Below the pieces are notes generated by a model, which ran no database searches, had not been told where the DNA came from, and was given only the letters and a program-made list of their open reading frames with translations. The position numbers and the translations under genes are program-made. A stretch of 64,000 nucleotides of DNA from Arachidicoccus terrestris (GTDB taxonomy: Bacteria; Bacteroidota; Bacteroidia; Chitinophagales; Chitinophagaceae), in the NCBI RefSeq assembly GCF_020042345.1, contig NZ_CP083387.1, positions 1,860,001 through 1,924,000 of the forward strand. The letters are read 5' to 3'. This document shows positions 54,077-63,616 of this stretch, piece after piece; position 1 is the stretch's first letter, and each line of letters starts with the position of its first letter.

Positions 54077-55024
54077 CTAACCAGCCAATAAAGAAACCTT
54101 CATCCCCTGTCCCAGTTCAGAGATAACCGGTCTATTATCCGGTCTACCGGAAGATTTATACGCCAAAGGTGACATCTTCATATGTTTTTTAAAAAGGCGT
54201 GAAAAATGAAAAGGGTCATCATAGCCAATTGCGTCTGCAACATCCTTCACTTTCAGGCCTCTTTCTTTCAGTAAACGGCAGGCGTTTTGCAGCTTCAACT
54301 GAATAAAGTATTCCAGTGGAGGAATACCTGTCGCTTTCCGGAATAAAGCAGAGAAATAAGAAACGGACAAGTTAAGGCGCTCTGCCAGATCCTCAACGGA
54401 TAGTTTTTCACGGATCATCTCTTCCATGAAGACGATGGTCTCCTGAACCCAGTTTTCCGCCTCATTCTTTTTTGATTCACTGGAAGGAAAAAGAAAGGAA
54501 GCCAAAAAATGATAAAGACAAAAATTCGCATGTGCATAATCAGAACTGGAAATTTCTTCACTGAGTAAGCGGTACATTTCTTCCCATATTTCAATTCCTT
54601 TTCTGTTAACACCTATATCGACAGGCCTGATCGATGGATTGATGCCAGATGAATCATTAAAATAAGAAATGTTGCAGCCGTCAAAATGGGTTATATAAAC
54701 ACCCCAAAAGTCATTATTCTTAACGCCATATGCCACCGGCAACTCCGTAGCCGGGATTAACACATATTGATTCGGATGTAGCGTATGCAAGCTGTCCCCG
54801 ATACTGCACCATCCACTTCCACTGGTACAGTAAATCAGGATATTAAAGTCCGTACCTTTCTTAAAGTATCGGTGATAATGCGTCGCTTTCGGTAAATGTG
54901 TCAGGCTGGTAATAAAGAACTGGCCCGGGAACGGACACTCAGCCAGGAAATGAACATATACATCATTTGTGAACTGAACGCTCCTTTCACAAACGTGGTC
55001 AATTGTGTTTTGATATGTACTCAT
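54077..55024 (-). CDS. AraC-family regulator with cupin sensor domain (paralogue B2)
   Basis: 315 aa from ATG 55024 (MSTYQNTIDHVCERS); a GTG at 55051 gives nine more residues. Cupin half: FITSLTHLPKATHYHRYFKKG, LIYCTSGSGWCSIGD, YVLIPATELPVAYG. AraC half: VEDLAERLNLSVSYFSALFRKATGIPP and VKDVADAIGYDDPFHFSRLFKKHMK. It matches paralogue B1 along most of its length. The 290 bases upstream show no clear promoter box. It may govern the symporter/GH95/esterase genes to its right. Confidence 0.92.
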   Translation of the reverse strand: MSTYQNTIDHVCERSVQFTNDVYVHFLAECPFPGQFFITSLTHLPKATHYHRYFKKGTDFNILIYCTSGSGWCSIGDSLHTLHPNQYVLIPATELPVAYGVKNNDFWGVYITHFDGCNISYFNDSSGINPSIRPVDIGVNRKGIEIWEEMYRLLSEEISSSDYAHANFCLYHFLASFLFPSSESKKNEAENWVQETIVFMEEMIREKLSVEDLAERLNLSVSYFSALFRKATGIPPLEYFIQLKLQNACRLLKERGLKVKDVADAIGYDDPFHFSRLFKKHMKMSPLAYKSSGRPDNRPVISELGQGMKVSLLAG

Positions 55025-55313
55025 CGGAGTTTTTTTAATACAGAACTGCACCTTATGACTGCACTTCCATTTAAAAGTAACTTTATGTTACTTAGTCTAT
55101 ACTATACTATACTACTAACAAATATATAAACAAATTCTCTAAGTTTCGAAACTTTTTTAACAGGGGAAATACCGTTGTTTGCTTTTTATAAGAAGACTGT
55201 TTTACCGAGGAACACTTAAGTTGTTGTAGACCAGTAAACTCAAAAGTACCATGAATAAGGATTGACACGTACAGTTCATATCAGAACAATAGCGCAAAGT
55301 TTTTGAACGCTGA

Positions 55314-56915
55314 CTATGCCTTTGCCAGCCCGAGGGGTGAAAACAGAAAGAATATGCCCAGCATCAGCAAAATCAGTATAATTGAAAAAACATACCGGTG
55401 CTTCCAGGGGTGAATGGGAACCAGATTGGCCAGTTCCTGCCGGTATGGGACGGTTAAAGGCTTAATCCGTCCGATGATCAGCATTATGACACAGGTGATG
55501 ATAAACAAGATGGCTAAAAGATGTAAAAAATGGATCTTGAGTGGCCATACCGTCTCCAATATGGCGTAGCTAAACGTAAAGAACAGCAATCCGGCTTTTG
55601 CCGCAATGGGCGGGACTCTTTTGGTTAAAAATCCTATCAGTATAATTGTAAAAATCGGCAAGCTGAAAAAACCATTCACCCGTTGGATGTAATTATAAAA
55701 TCCGTCCTTCGCAAAAAAAATAAAGGGGGCAATCATGACGGCACAAAAGCAGGCCAGCAGTTCAAAACGTTTAGCCACTCTAAGTAAATCCCTTTCAGTA
55801 AATGACGGCCCTTTCTTCTCCCGCCACGGCTTATAAATATTTAAGGTAAAAAGTGTCGATGCACTGTTTATACCAGCATTAAAAGTCGTCAGGCTCGCCC
55901 CAAATACGATCGCGGCCAGATAACCGATAAGATAGGGAGGAGAGGTGAGTCTGATCAGGGCAGGAAACACAGAGGCAGTGTTATCCAAACCCGAAAGAAG
56001 GTGGACCGCGATCAACCCCGGAACATTGAGCATGAGAATAGACAATATCTTACCAAAACAGGCTACCGCAATACCTTTCTGACAGGTAGCGAGATCCTTG
56101 GAGGCCAGTACTTGCTGAACGATATATTGCTCCGTTCCCCAATAGTATAGATTCATCAGCAACATACCGGTAAATAATGTACTAAAGGGTACGGCGTCGT
56201 TTTTTCCTCCTATACTGTTCAGATGACCGGTCTTAGCAGTAAGGACTTTTTCGAGTCCTTGATGCCAGTCTCCATGACCCAGATACCGAAATCCAAAATA
56301 CGGTAAGGCAATGCCTCCGATAAATATGCCGATTCCTAACAGCGTATCTGAAATAGCGATAGCCCGTATCCCACCTAAAACAGCATAAAGACATCCGGCC
56401 AGCCCCATCAGCCAGATAATGATCCATAAGGATGCCCAATAATCTAAATGCCAGACATCAGATAATTTAAACAGGCCGTTAAACGCGACGGCACCTGTAT
56501 AAAGCACTGACGGCAAGAGATTAACGACATAGCTCACCAGAAAGATCACCGTTACGATCGTTTTCGTCGATTTATCATAGCGGGCTTCAAGATAATCAGG
56601 CGTTGTTGTAATACCGGTTTTTAAATAGATGGGCATAAACAGTTCCGAAACCACCAGCATTGCTAAAACAGAAGTAAGCCCCCATGCCATAACGGACATG
56701 TTATTGGTATAGACCAACTCGTTTTCTCCAATAATCGTTGCTGTATTAATATTGGAAAACAATAGCGCACCGCCGATCATGATGAAATTCAGGCTACGAT
56801 TGGCTAAAAACAAAGAACTTACGGTTTTGATTTTGTGCCGCCTTGTCTTTCGCCATGCCAAAAATGCAGTGAAGGCGAAAAATACCAGAAAAACAGTAAA
56901 TGATAGCCAATCCAT
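55314..56915 (-). CDS. Sodium:solute symporter (SSS family, sugar type)
   Basis: 533 aa from ATG 56915 (MDWLSFTVFLVFFAF); an upstream TTG is less likely. About 13 membrane helices with hydrophilic loops. Family marks are SLFLANRSLNFIMIGGALLFSNINTATIIG, DYLEARYD, GGIRAIAISDTLLG, and YWGTEQYIVQQVLASKDLATCQKGIAVA. They resemble bacterial SGLT-type galactose/glucose carriers. Located in the inner membrane, it would bring monosaccharide released in the periplasm into the cell. It follows GH95 on the same strand, separated by 124 bases. Confidence 0.93.
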   Translation of the reverse strand: MDWLSFTVFLVFFAFTAFLAWRKTRRHKIKTVSSLFLANRSLNFIMIGGALLFSNINTATIIGENELVYTNNMSVMAWGLTSVLAMLVVSELFMPIYLKTGITTTPDYLEARYDKSTKTIVTVIFLVSYVVNLLPSVLYTGAVAFNGLFKLSDVWHLDYWASLWIIIWLMGLAGCLYAVLGGIRAIAISDTLLGIGIFIGGIALPYFGFRYLGHGDWHQGLEKVLTAKTGHLNSIGGKNDAVPFSTLFTGMLLMNLYYWGTEQYIVQQVLASKDLATCQKGIAVACFGKILSILMLNVPGLIAVHLLSGLDNTASVFPALIRLTSPPYLIGYLAAIVFGASLTTFNAGINSASTLFTLNIYKPWREKKGPSFTERDLLRVAKRFELLACFCAVMIAPFIFFAKDGFYNYIQRVNGFFSLPIFTIILIGFLTKRVPPIAAKAGLLFFTFSYAILETVWPLKIHFLHLLAILFIITCVIMLIIGRIKPLTVPYRQELANLVPIHPWKHRYVFSIILILLMLGIFFLFSPLGLAKA

Positions 56916-57063
56916 ATGATTCGGTTGCTTGTTCGTCAATCATGGAGATAGCCGGTTGCGTAAATATGAACCTTCCACCGGGCACTGCTTTATGCAACAC
57001 CCTTTTCAAAATTAATAAAACTAAACGAATGCGGCCGGATTTCAGCAAGCCTCCCGGGGCCAA

Positions 57064-59484
57064 TTATAGCTTAGTGACGACACTGCCTGATCGCTGTTCA
57101 GACCAAATATTTTTAATCCTCCCATTTACTTTAATCCTGACAGGCCGGGACTTCGGACTGTAGACATTATAATTGATCACTTTTCCTTTTTTCCATTCAA
57201 AATCAACCGTAAAATTGCTTCTTGCCTTAAAGCCGGTTACTTTTCCGCTGACCGCCCACGAATCGGGCAGGGCCGGCAGAAGATTAATAAACCCGTCGTG
57301 GCTTTGCAGTAGCATTTCTGCAATACCCGCTTCCCCTCCAAAATTAGCGTCAATCTGGAACGGCGGACCGGCAGAAAACAGATTGGGATAAACGCCGCCG
57401 CCGGCGCCGTAATTCATATGCGTATCCAGGGTAGGCCGCAGCAGATCTTTTAGCAATTTAAACGCATGATTGCCCTTGTATAGCCTGGCCCACCAGAGCA
57501 TTTTATAGGCGATCGACCAGCCAGGCCCGTCGTCGCCGCGTGCTTCAAGGGTTTTGGCCGCCGCTGTCGCAAGCTCGGGGGTCTTTTCCGGCGTAATCAG
57601 GTCTGCCGGGTAAAGCCCGTATAAATGGGAGACATGCCGGTGATGGGGATCTGTTTCCTTATAATCTTTCAGCCATTCCATGATACGCCCGTCGGGAGCG
57701 ATCCGGGCCACCGGCGGCACCTCTTTCAGGCGCGCCGCTAAAGAATCCCGCAGTGCCTGATCGACATCCAATATCTTTGCCGCCGTGATCACATGGCCAA
57801 AGAGCTCGCGGATGATCTGATTATCGATGGTAGGCCCCATACAGATACTGGCGGTTTTTCCGTTAGGCAAATAAAAACTATTTTCCGGTGAGGAAGAAGG
57901 AGACGTCACCAACCATCCTGTTGCCGGATCTTTTACAAGCATATCGTTATAGAAAATGGCTGAGCCTTTTAATACCGGGTATATTTTCTTGAGATAGGCC
58001 CGGTCCGTCGTAAACGCATAATACTGCCATAGATTATTACAAAGCCATCCGGAACCCGACTTCGTGACGCCCCAGGAAGCGCTTTCGCCGGGTTCCGTAA
58101 ATAACCATGGATTTGTAATAACATGCGCCACCCAGCCCCTGGCATTGTAATACGCCTTGGCTGTCTTCTCGCCATGTGACACCATTCTTTCAACCAGATC
58201 CGCCAGCGGCAGCTCCAGTTCAGAAAGATTCGCCACATCCAAAGGCCAATGATTCATTTCCACATTGACGTCTAAATGATAATCCCCGTTCCAGGGCGTC
58301 TGTATCTGATTCGCCCAAAGTCCCTGAAGGTTTGGCGGAAGCAGCCCCACTCTGGTGCTGCTTATGCTCAGATACCGGCCAAACTGAAAAAACAAGGCTG
58401 CCATGTTCTTATCCGCATCAGGGTCTTTCTGAAAGGCGGCCAGCCGTTCACCTATCGGCAACAGATACTTGTCCGATGCCGAATCGCCGATCTGGAGGGT
58501 AGCGCGGTCAAATAACTTACGGAAGGCATCCATGTGCGCCTGTTTTTGTGTCGCATAAGGAACCTTTGCGGCATGATTCAGCAGGCTATCTATAACATGT
58601 TTAAAAGCAGCACCTTCGTAATCCGTTCCGGCAGAAACAAATATCAAAACTGAATTTGCACCCTTTACTTCTATAGCCTTTGCACTTGCTGTGATTTCTC
58701 CCCCATCAGGTATCGCCTTTACGCTTGCCAGATAGCGCATGCCCCGGCCGTCTGTTCCGTTATCTAAACGGCCCTGCATCTGTAATACCCCGTTATCGTT
58801 TGATACGATGCCCTTTTCCTGCCGGCTGACCGTAACTTTACAACTAATCTTTCCTTTTCTATCCGCAGTCAACCGAATCACATTCACATCATCCGCAAAA
58901 CTGCAAAAATACTCCCGCCGATAGTGTACCCCGTTTAACTCAAAACTGCAGTCGGCAACTGCCTTTTGTAAATCTAATGAACGGCTATAGTGTTTGTATT
59001 GAGTGGAGGTCTCCACCGGCCGCCGGTAGCCGCCGCCATAATCAAAAATGATCTTCAGGTCCCCCAAAACCTGGTAACATCCAAAAGGAACAGAAGCCGA
59101 ACCCTTACCGGTGCAAATAAAGTGTTGATCGACTAAAGCCTGGGCCTCCACATTTTTACCGGCAAAGAGTAGTTTTCGGATCTTGGGCAGATAGGTATAT
59201 GCGTTATAATTATTAGCATCCTGCTCCGCTCCCGACCATAGGGTTATGTCGTTTAAAACAATATGCTCTGTATCAACACCGCCGTCCGGGGTCATACCGA
59301 GACGGCCATTACCCAGGGGCAGCGTCTGTTCCCATTGCCCGGCGGGCTGGTCAAACCATATGCCTAATTTAGGCGCCTGCGCACCGGCAAATGAGCAGGC
59401 AAGATGCCACAAAACCACCGTCAATCCTGCCTTTCTGATTCCTTTTAATCCTTTAATCACTTTTTTCAGTTTAAAGATGTACAA
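57064..59484 (-). CDS. Glycoside hydrolase family 95 (alpha-L-fucosidase or alpha-L-galactosidase)
   Basis: 806 aa from TTG 59484 or 798 aa from GTG 59460; no upstream ATG exists, so the start is non-standard. Signal peptide (LTVVLWHLACSFAGAQA). GH95 blocks: IWFDQPAGQWEQTLPLGNGRLGM, ITLWSGAEQDANN, the barrel NGDYHLDVNVEMNHWP, whose paired Asn residues are in the active site, SPSSSPENSFYLPNGK with the likely acid Glu, and DPHHRHVSHLYGLYP. Both fucosidase and L-galactosidase occur in the family; sequence alone does not separate them here. Retention of all blocks implies activity. Confidence 0.9.
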   Translation of the reverse strand: MYIFKLKKVIKGLKGIRKAGLTVVLWHLACSFAGAQAPKLGIWFDQPAGQWEQTLPLGNGRLGMTPDGGVDTEHIVLNDITLWSGAEQDANNYNAYTYLPKIRKLLFAGKNVEAQALVDQHFICTGKGSASVPFGCYQVLGDLKIIFDYGGGYRRPVETSTQYKHYSRSLDLQKAVADCSFELNGVHYRREYFCSFADDVNVIRLTADRKGKISCKVTVSRQEKGIVSNDNGVLQMQGRLDNGTDGRGMRYLASVKAIPDGGEITASAKAIEVKGANSVLIFVSAGTDYEGAAFKHVIDSLLNHAAKVPYATQKQAHMDAFRKLFDRATLQIGDSASDKYLLPIGERLAAFQKDPDADKNMAALFFQFGRYLSISSTRVGLLPPNLQGLWANQIQTPWNGDYHLDVNVEMNHWPLDVANLSELELPLADLVERMVSHGEKTAKAYYNARGWVAHVITNPWLFTEPGESASWGVTKSGSGWLCNNLWQYYAFTTDRAYLKKIYPVLKGSAIFYNDMLVKDPATGWLVTSPSSSPENSFYLPNGKTASICMGPTIDNQIIRELFGHVITAAKILDVDQALRDSLAARLKEVPPVARIAPDGRIMEWLKDYKETDPHHRHVSHLYGLYPADLITPEKTPELATAAAKTLEARGDDGPGWSIAYKMLWWARLYKGNHAFKLLKDLLRPTLDTHMNYGAGGGVYPNLFSAGPPFQIDANFGGEAGIAEMLLQSHDGFINLLPALPDSWAVSGKVTGFKARSNFTVDFEWKKGKVINYNVYSPKSRPVRIKVNGRIKNIWSEQRSGSVVTKL

Positions 59485-59579
59485 GTACCGCCAGACCGGT
59501 TACACCTGTTCTAATGTGACATACAAAAATATCGTATTGAGAAACGGCGGAAAATAGAGAATTCTACTATTCTCCTGTA

Positions 59580-61547
59580 CTATTTTCGGGCGAACGCGCC
59601 TGAAAAGCTACCGTTGTCCGTTCTGAACGGAGATGCCGGTAACCCTTTTTTATTATATAAATTAAGTCCTTCAGGATCATCTTCCCAGCCATAGCGCACC
59701 GCAACAGGCCTCTTAACCTTTCTGCTGCTGACCAACACCTTCCCATGTTTTATCAAAGCATCCGCCGGAACAAATCCGCCATCACGGCCTGCAACAACGA
59801 ATCCATGCACCACACCACGGGCATTACCTTTTGATATGAGTCCGCTACCTATTTCAGAAAATGTCAGAACGAGTTTCCTCCCTTTTCTCTTCATCGATTG
59901 AAGAACCGGCCCGGAGCAGACGCTGTCCTTCAGATAGGCCACCTTCAAAGCAGAAAGCGCCAGACGGTAACCTACGTCCTGTTTATTTGTCGGATGAATA
60001 TTTTTCGATTCTCCCAGATCGATGGCGACGGCCTCACCCGTATTGGGTAATGCCAGTGCCTGATGTTGTCCCTCCCTTACCAGGGCCCAATGGCTATGTA
60101 AATCGTCTGTATTTCCCGGATCAAAGTTTGCCAGCTGAACCCATAGAAACGGAAACACTGATTTACGCTTTCTTCTCCAATCCTTAATGAGCATCTTAAA
60201 TAATTGGCCATACTGTTTCGAATCCGCATAGGAGTTCGTGTTCTGTTCCCCCTGATACCAGATAACCCCTTTAATCGAAAACCTGTTCAGTGGCGCTATC
60301 ATACCATTATAAAGTTGGGAAGCAAACGTATTAGGCCCTTTAAAATGAACATTAAACTGTGTACTCAGTACAGAAGGCCTGGCCCGCCACCTTCCGGAAA
60401 GGGGCATAGAATCCTTACCACCCCATACCAGAACCGGACTGTGACCGTCCTTCACGAATCCGCCGCCCCCATCCGCATTGGTCAGCTTAACAGCTATCAC
60501 ATTGCGCCCCGCTTTCATAGTCCCCGCAGGCAAGTGATAATGCCTGGCACTATACCAATTGCCGGTTTGGCCGACCCGAACGCCGTTTACATAAGTAACA
60601 TCCTTGTCGTCAATAACACCTAAATCCAAGACAGCGCCTTTAGCGGCCTGATCAGCTGTAAGACTAATTTCTTTCCTATACCAGACAGTTCCCGTAGCGT
60701 CGTGCCAGGGGGCGTGTGACCAGTCTTCAGGCACGATTGTCTCTTGCCAGGCGGCGGTATCGGTCTCTAGCTGAAACCAGCTATTCAGCTCACCTGCATC
60801 CCTGGCCATCGCGCTGTCATATCTCATTTTGGCAGTTTGCATCCTGCTTTCAATAGCTACAGAGTCTTTTGGATCAAAACCCTTATATGCGGGCAGCTTT
60901 CCGATGACATCCCAGCCGATCCAGTCCTGGATCAGTGTGCCTCCCCAGTTAGCACTGATCAGGCCTACCGGAACATGCAGATCCCTGTTTAATTTTCTTC
61001 CGAAAAAATAAGCAACTGCCGAAAACGAAGGTATGTTTTCCGGCGTGCACACATTCCATTCTCCGGATTGTATATCTGCAGCAGGCAGATAATTCATCGC
61101 CCGGCCAACAGTAAACAGTCTTATCTCCGGATGATCTGCCTGAGCGATCTCCTGTTTTGAACGATTGACTTTTGCCCAGCCGGAAACAGGAAACTCCATA
61201 TTAGACTGACCGCCGCACAACCATACATCTCCCAGCAAAATGTTGTGGTAGACAATGGTATCTCTTGTACCAGATATGGTCATGATATGTGGGCCGCCAT
61301 AGCACATGGGCCTAAGCAATACTGCCCACCTGCCATTTTCGTCAGCCATACCGATTGCATGTTGGCCATTAAAATCAACCTTTACCGGTTCATGGCTGTC
61401 GGCCCAGCCCCAGATCTTTACCGGCTGATCACGCTGTAAAACCATATTGTCGCTAAAAATCCTTGCTACGCGTATTTGTGCAGTTGCCGCCGTTGCAAAA
61501 AACAGAAGCCATTGCAATAAAATAACAAAACAAATGCTCGCCCTCAT
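59580..61547 (-). CDS. SASA-domain carbohydrate acetylesterase (sialate O-acetylesterase-like)
   Basis: 655 aa from ATG 61547 (MRASICFVILLQWLLFF signal, ending ATAQI); the frame runs to 61655. The opening IFSDNMVLQRDQPVKIWGWAD is standard for the SIAE-like group. The nucleophile block is LCGGQSNMEFPVSGW, and a later IWYQGEQNTNSYA supplies the second block. The two halves of the SGNH fold are separated by a galactose-binding-like beta domain (DVTYVNGVRVGQTGNWYSARHY), the usual architecture. Despite the name, such enzymes deacetylate many plant sugars. It follows GH95 by 95 bases upstream on the same strand. Confidence 0.9.
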   Translation of the reverse strand: MRASICFVILLQWLLFFATAATAQIRVARIFSDNMVLQRDQPVKIWGWADSHEPVKVDFNGQHAIGMADENGRWAVLLRPMCYGGPHIMTISGTRDTIVYHNILLGDVWLCGGQSNMEFPVSGWAKVNRSKQEIAQADHPEIRLFTVGRAMNYLPAADIQSGEWNVCTPENIPSFSAVAYFFGRKLNRDLHVPVGLISANWGGTLIQDWIGWDVIGKLPAYKGFDPKDSVAIESRMQTAKMRYDSAMARDAGELNSWFQLETDTAAWQETIVPEDWSHAPWHDATGTVWYRKEISLTADQAAKGAVLDLGVIDDKDVTYVNGVRVGQTGNWYSARHYHLPAGTMKAGRNVIAVKLTNADGGGGFVKDGHSPVLVWGGKDSMPLSGRWRARPSVLSTQFNVHFKGPNTFASQLYNGMIAPLNRFSIKGVIWYQGEQNTNSYADSKQYGQLFKMLIKDWRRKRKSVFPFLWVQLANFDPGNTDDLHSHWALVREGQHQALALPNTGEAVAIDLGESKNIHPTNKQDVGYRLALSALKVAYLKDSVCSGPVLQSMKRKGRKLVLTFSEIGSGLISKGNARGVVHGFVVAGRDGGFVPADALIKHGKVLVSSRKVKRPVAVRYGWEDDPEGLNLYNKKGLPASPFRTDNGSFSGAFARK

Positions 61548-61747
61548 TGTCAAACACTTTAAATATGTGATAAAAGCCTGCTTATCCGGCCAAATGGTAC
61601 TCAACGGCGTAAGTAAGTCCCGGAAGGCATTATATCTATGGCCAGAAACCTGCAAGGGTGTCGTACCCTTAATATAACAACACGCCCTCCTATGTAGCCG
61701 GCCCGCCAGATGCGGAAAAGATTTTTAAAAGGATGAATGCTCTTATA

Positions 61748-62773
61748 CTATAATGAGTTCCGTCTGATTAATACTGTAGGAATCGTCTCGTGAATAGGCT
61801 CACGGTGGATGACAAATTCAGCGGCCTTCTTTGCCATCAGCGGAAAATCAGTGGAATATGTTGTTATTCCGTCACAGATAATTTCTTTAACGATATCATC
61901 ATTATGCGACAATATGCCGACGTCCTTTCCAATAACCAGATGCTGTACCTTACAGTCCTTTAACATCGCCCAGAGCTCCGTATTATTTATCGTAAAATAT
62001 ACATGGCCTTTTTGTATCGATCCCGGAATGTACTCGGGACAAATCTCATTGCGGATTCTAAAATCCCGTACAAACTTTTTAAATGCACTTAAGATCTCTA
62101 TAGGTGTATCGGACTGCGGCCGATGATAATAATGCATCATTTTAAAACTTGCGATCGTATCCGCCAGTTGCGCAAAAGCTGTATAACTGGACTTTTTAAA
62201 TTCCTGCGTTACAAAATTAAAATCTGTCCCAAGTTTTTCATGTCGGTCGATCATTAAAAACTTATCCCTTGGCAGTGTCAACAAAATTCCGGCGGTCTTT
62301 TTATGGGGTATCGGAGCAACAACATACATTCCGTATTTACCGCGAATGGTGGCTATTATATTCTCAAAGATTACGATATTGTTATGGTGGAAGAATACGT
62401 CAATCTGAACATTGTCGCTCACATTTGCCCGGAATGTTTTATAGAACGTCTCCTGAAACGTGTCAAAAGCAAACAGAACAAGTGCCACCTTCAGCTCTTG
62501 CTGTATGTTACTATTCGCCACAAAAAAACCAATCCTGTTTTTGGATTCAACAACACCTCTGCGGATTAATTCTTTATAGCCTTTAGCAATCGTTTCCCGG
62601 GCAAAATTCGTCTCTTTCATAAACTCATTGACAGAAGGTAACTTATCCCCCTGTACAAGCGACTTATTATGGATAGCATTTAAAATACCCTGAATAAACT
62701 GTTCATGTTTAGAAATATCCAACACGCCACTCAGTTTATGAAACTCTTCAAAAACCTTTTTCATTGATCGCAT
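61748..62773 (-). CDS. GntR-family regulator with a periplasmic-binding-protein-like sensor
   Basis: About 341 aa from ATG 62773 (62764 also possible). N-terminal winged helix: FIQGILNAIHNKSLVQGDKLP, SVNEFMKETNFARETIAKGYKELIRRGVV, the standard GntR HTH. The C-terminal 270 residues are a LacI-like sensor (VALVLFAFDTF, YGMYVVAPIPHK, LPRDKFLMIDRHEK). Such regulators in Bacteroidota control monosaccharide catabolism, for example FucR for fucose, so sensing of a sugar from GH95 is reasonable. An inverted repeat lies over its likely promoter. Confidence 0.88.
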   Translation of the reverse strand: MRSMKKVFEEFHKLSGVLDISKHEQFIQGILNAIHNKSLVQGDKLPSVNEFMKETNFARETIAKGYKELIRRGVVESKNRIGFFVANSNIQQELKVALVLFAFDTFQETFYKTFRANVSDNVQIDVFFHHNNIVIFENIIATIRGKYGMYVVAPIPHKKTAGILLTLPRDKFLMIDRHEKLGTDFNFVTQEFKKSSYTAFAQLADTIASFKMMHYYHRPQSDTPIEILSAFKKFVRDFRIRNEICPEYIPGSIQKGHVYFTINNTELWAMLKDCKVQHLVIGKDVGILSHNDDIVKEIICDGITTYSTDFPLMAKKAAEFVIHREPIHETIPTVLIRRNSL

Positions 62774-63086
62774 GGTTAAATTAGTTTGCAAAAGAGGCCT
62801 TTTTGAAACGTACCCTCTCCTTCATATATGGTGTTTCATTCTGTTGCTCCATCCCCGATAAAAGCATCTGTACTATTCTATACCTGTCAAATGTAAAGAA
62901 AACATTTGAAGCACCGAGTTTTTTAATTCATAAAATCCTTATCATGGGAATATCCAAATTGTCAAACTAAAAAATGCAACTCGCAGAAGCGGCCGATCTG
63001 ATTACAACACCTGTATCCAGCCTTTGTGCCATCTAAAACAGTTCGCATCCCGCCACAAAAACCAAAACCCGCCCACAACAATATCG
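62774..63086. other. Intergenic region upstream of the GntR gene
   Basis: Some 310 bases with one notable element, the inverted repeat at 62887-62909. No reading frame of interest. Confidence 0.5.
62887..62909 (-). promoter_or_regulatory. Inverted repeat over the GntR gene -7 box
   Basis: TCAAATGT (62887-62894) and ACATTTGA (62902-62909) are perfect complements with a seven-base A-rich spacer. On the minus strand the left arm reads TACATTTGA, which contains an exact TAnnTTTG -7 box (62888-62895), so a repressor bound here would block RNA polymerase. Confidence 0.45.
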
Positions 63087-63464
63087 TCATCTGCTAAATG
63101 TCAGAAAACCGGCACTCCGACCAGGCAGCTCTATTGCCCCTTTTTCCATGTGCATTCCTGCAATCATTGGCAATTGCTCTTTTTCGGTCATCTTCAGTAC
63201 GTACCCGTTTAGTTTAATATTGTAGCTGTCTAAGGTCAATATGTACTGTCTGCCGGTGGCCGGAATACCAACAGTAACCGGCTTCGGGGTGGTATTAATA
63301 AGTAAAACAGACCAGCCCTCATCGCTCCCCTTTAAGCTATGTACGAAAAGATAAACACCCGTTCTTTGACTGCCGGCATCAAATACCTCCGTTCCCATCA
63401 GTCTGGCCCAGAGTAAGACAGGTTCATCAAACTGTATTCGCTGGAGGTTAAGGTATTATGATTT
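63087..63464 (-). pseudogene. Isolated C-terminal fragment of a GH79-like glycosidase
   Basis: The frame is open for 126 codons after a stop at 63465-63467, and begins inside a protein: DEPVLLWARLMGTEVFDAG. It continues GVYLFVHSLKGSDEGWSVLLINTT and ends LPGRSAGFLTFSR. This is the look of the C-terminal beta-domain of heparanase-like GH79 glycosidases. An in-frame ATG (63398) would give 103 aa but would remove conserved text. No catalytic barrel is found upstream in any frame; instead a terminator and another gene's end lie there. A gene remnant is the best reading. Confidence 0.6.
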
Positions 63465-63490
63465 TACCTCATTGGAGTAACGGGCAGCCT

Positions 63491-63519
63491 AAAAAATTTT
63501 GCCTGCTTTGCAGGCAAAA
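63491..63519 (-). terminator. Terminator after the DUF5013-like gene
   Basis: TTTTGCCTG (63497-63505) pairs with CAGGCAAAA (63511-63519); on the minus strand TTTTTT follows (complement of 63491-63496). Confidence 0.82.
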
Positions 63520-63616
63520 TAAAACCACTATCCTTGATTTTGATTACATATTCACTACTCAGCCAAGAACATAATATTTCGCTGATTACCGGCAAGCGGC
63601 CTGTCACCACCTTCTA

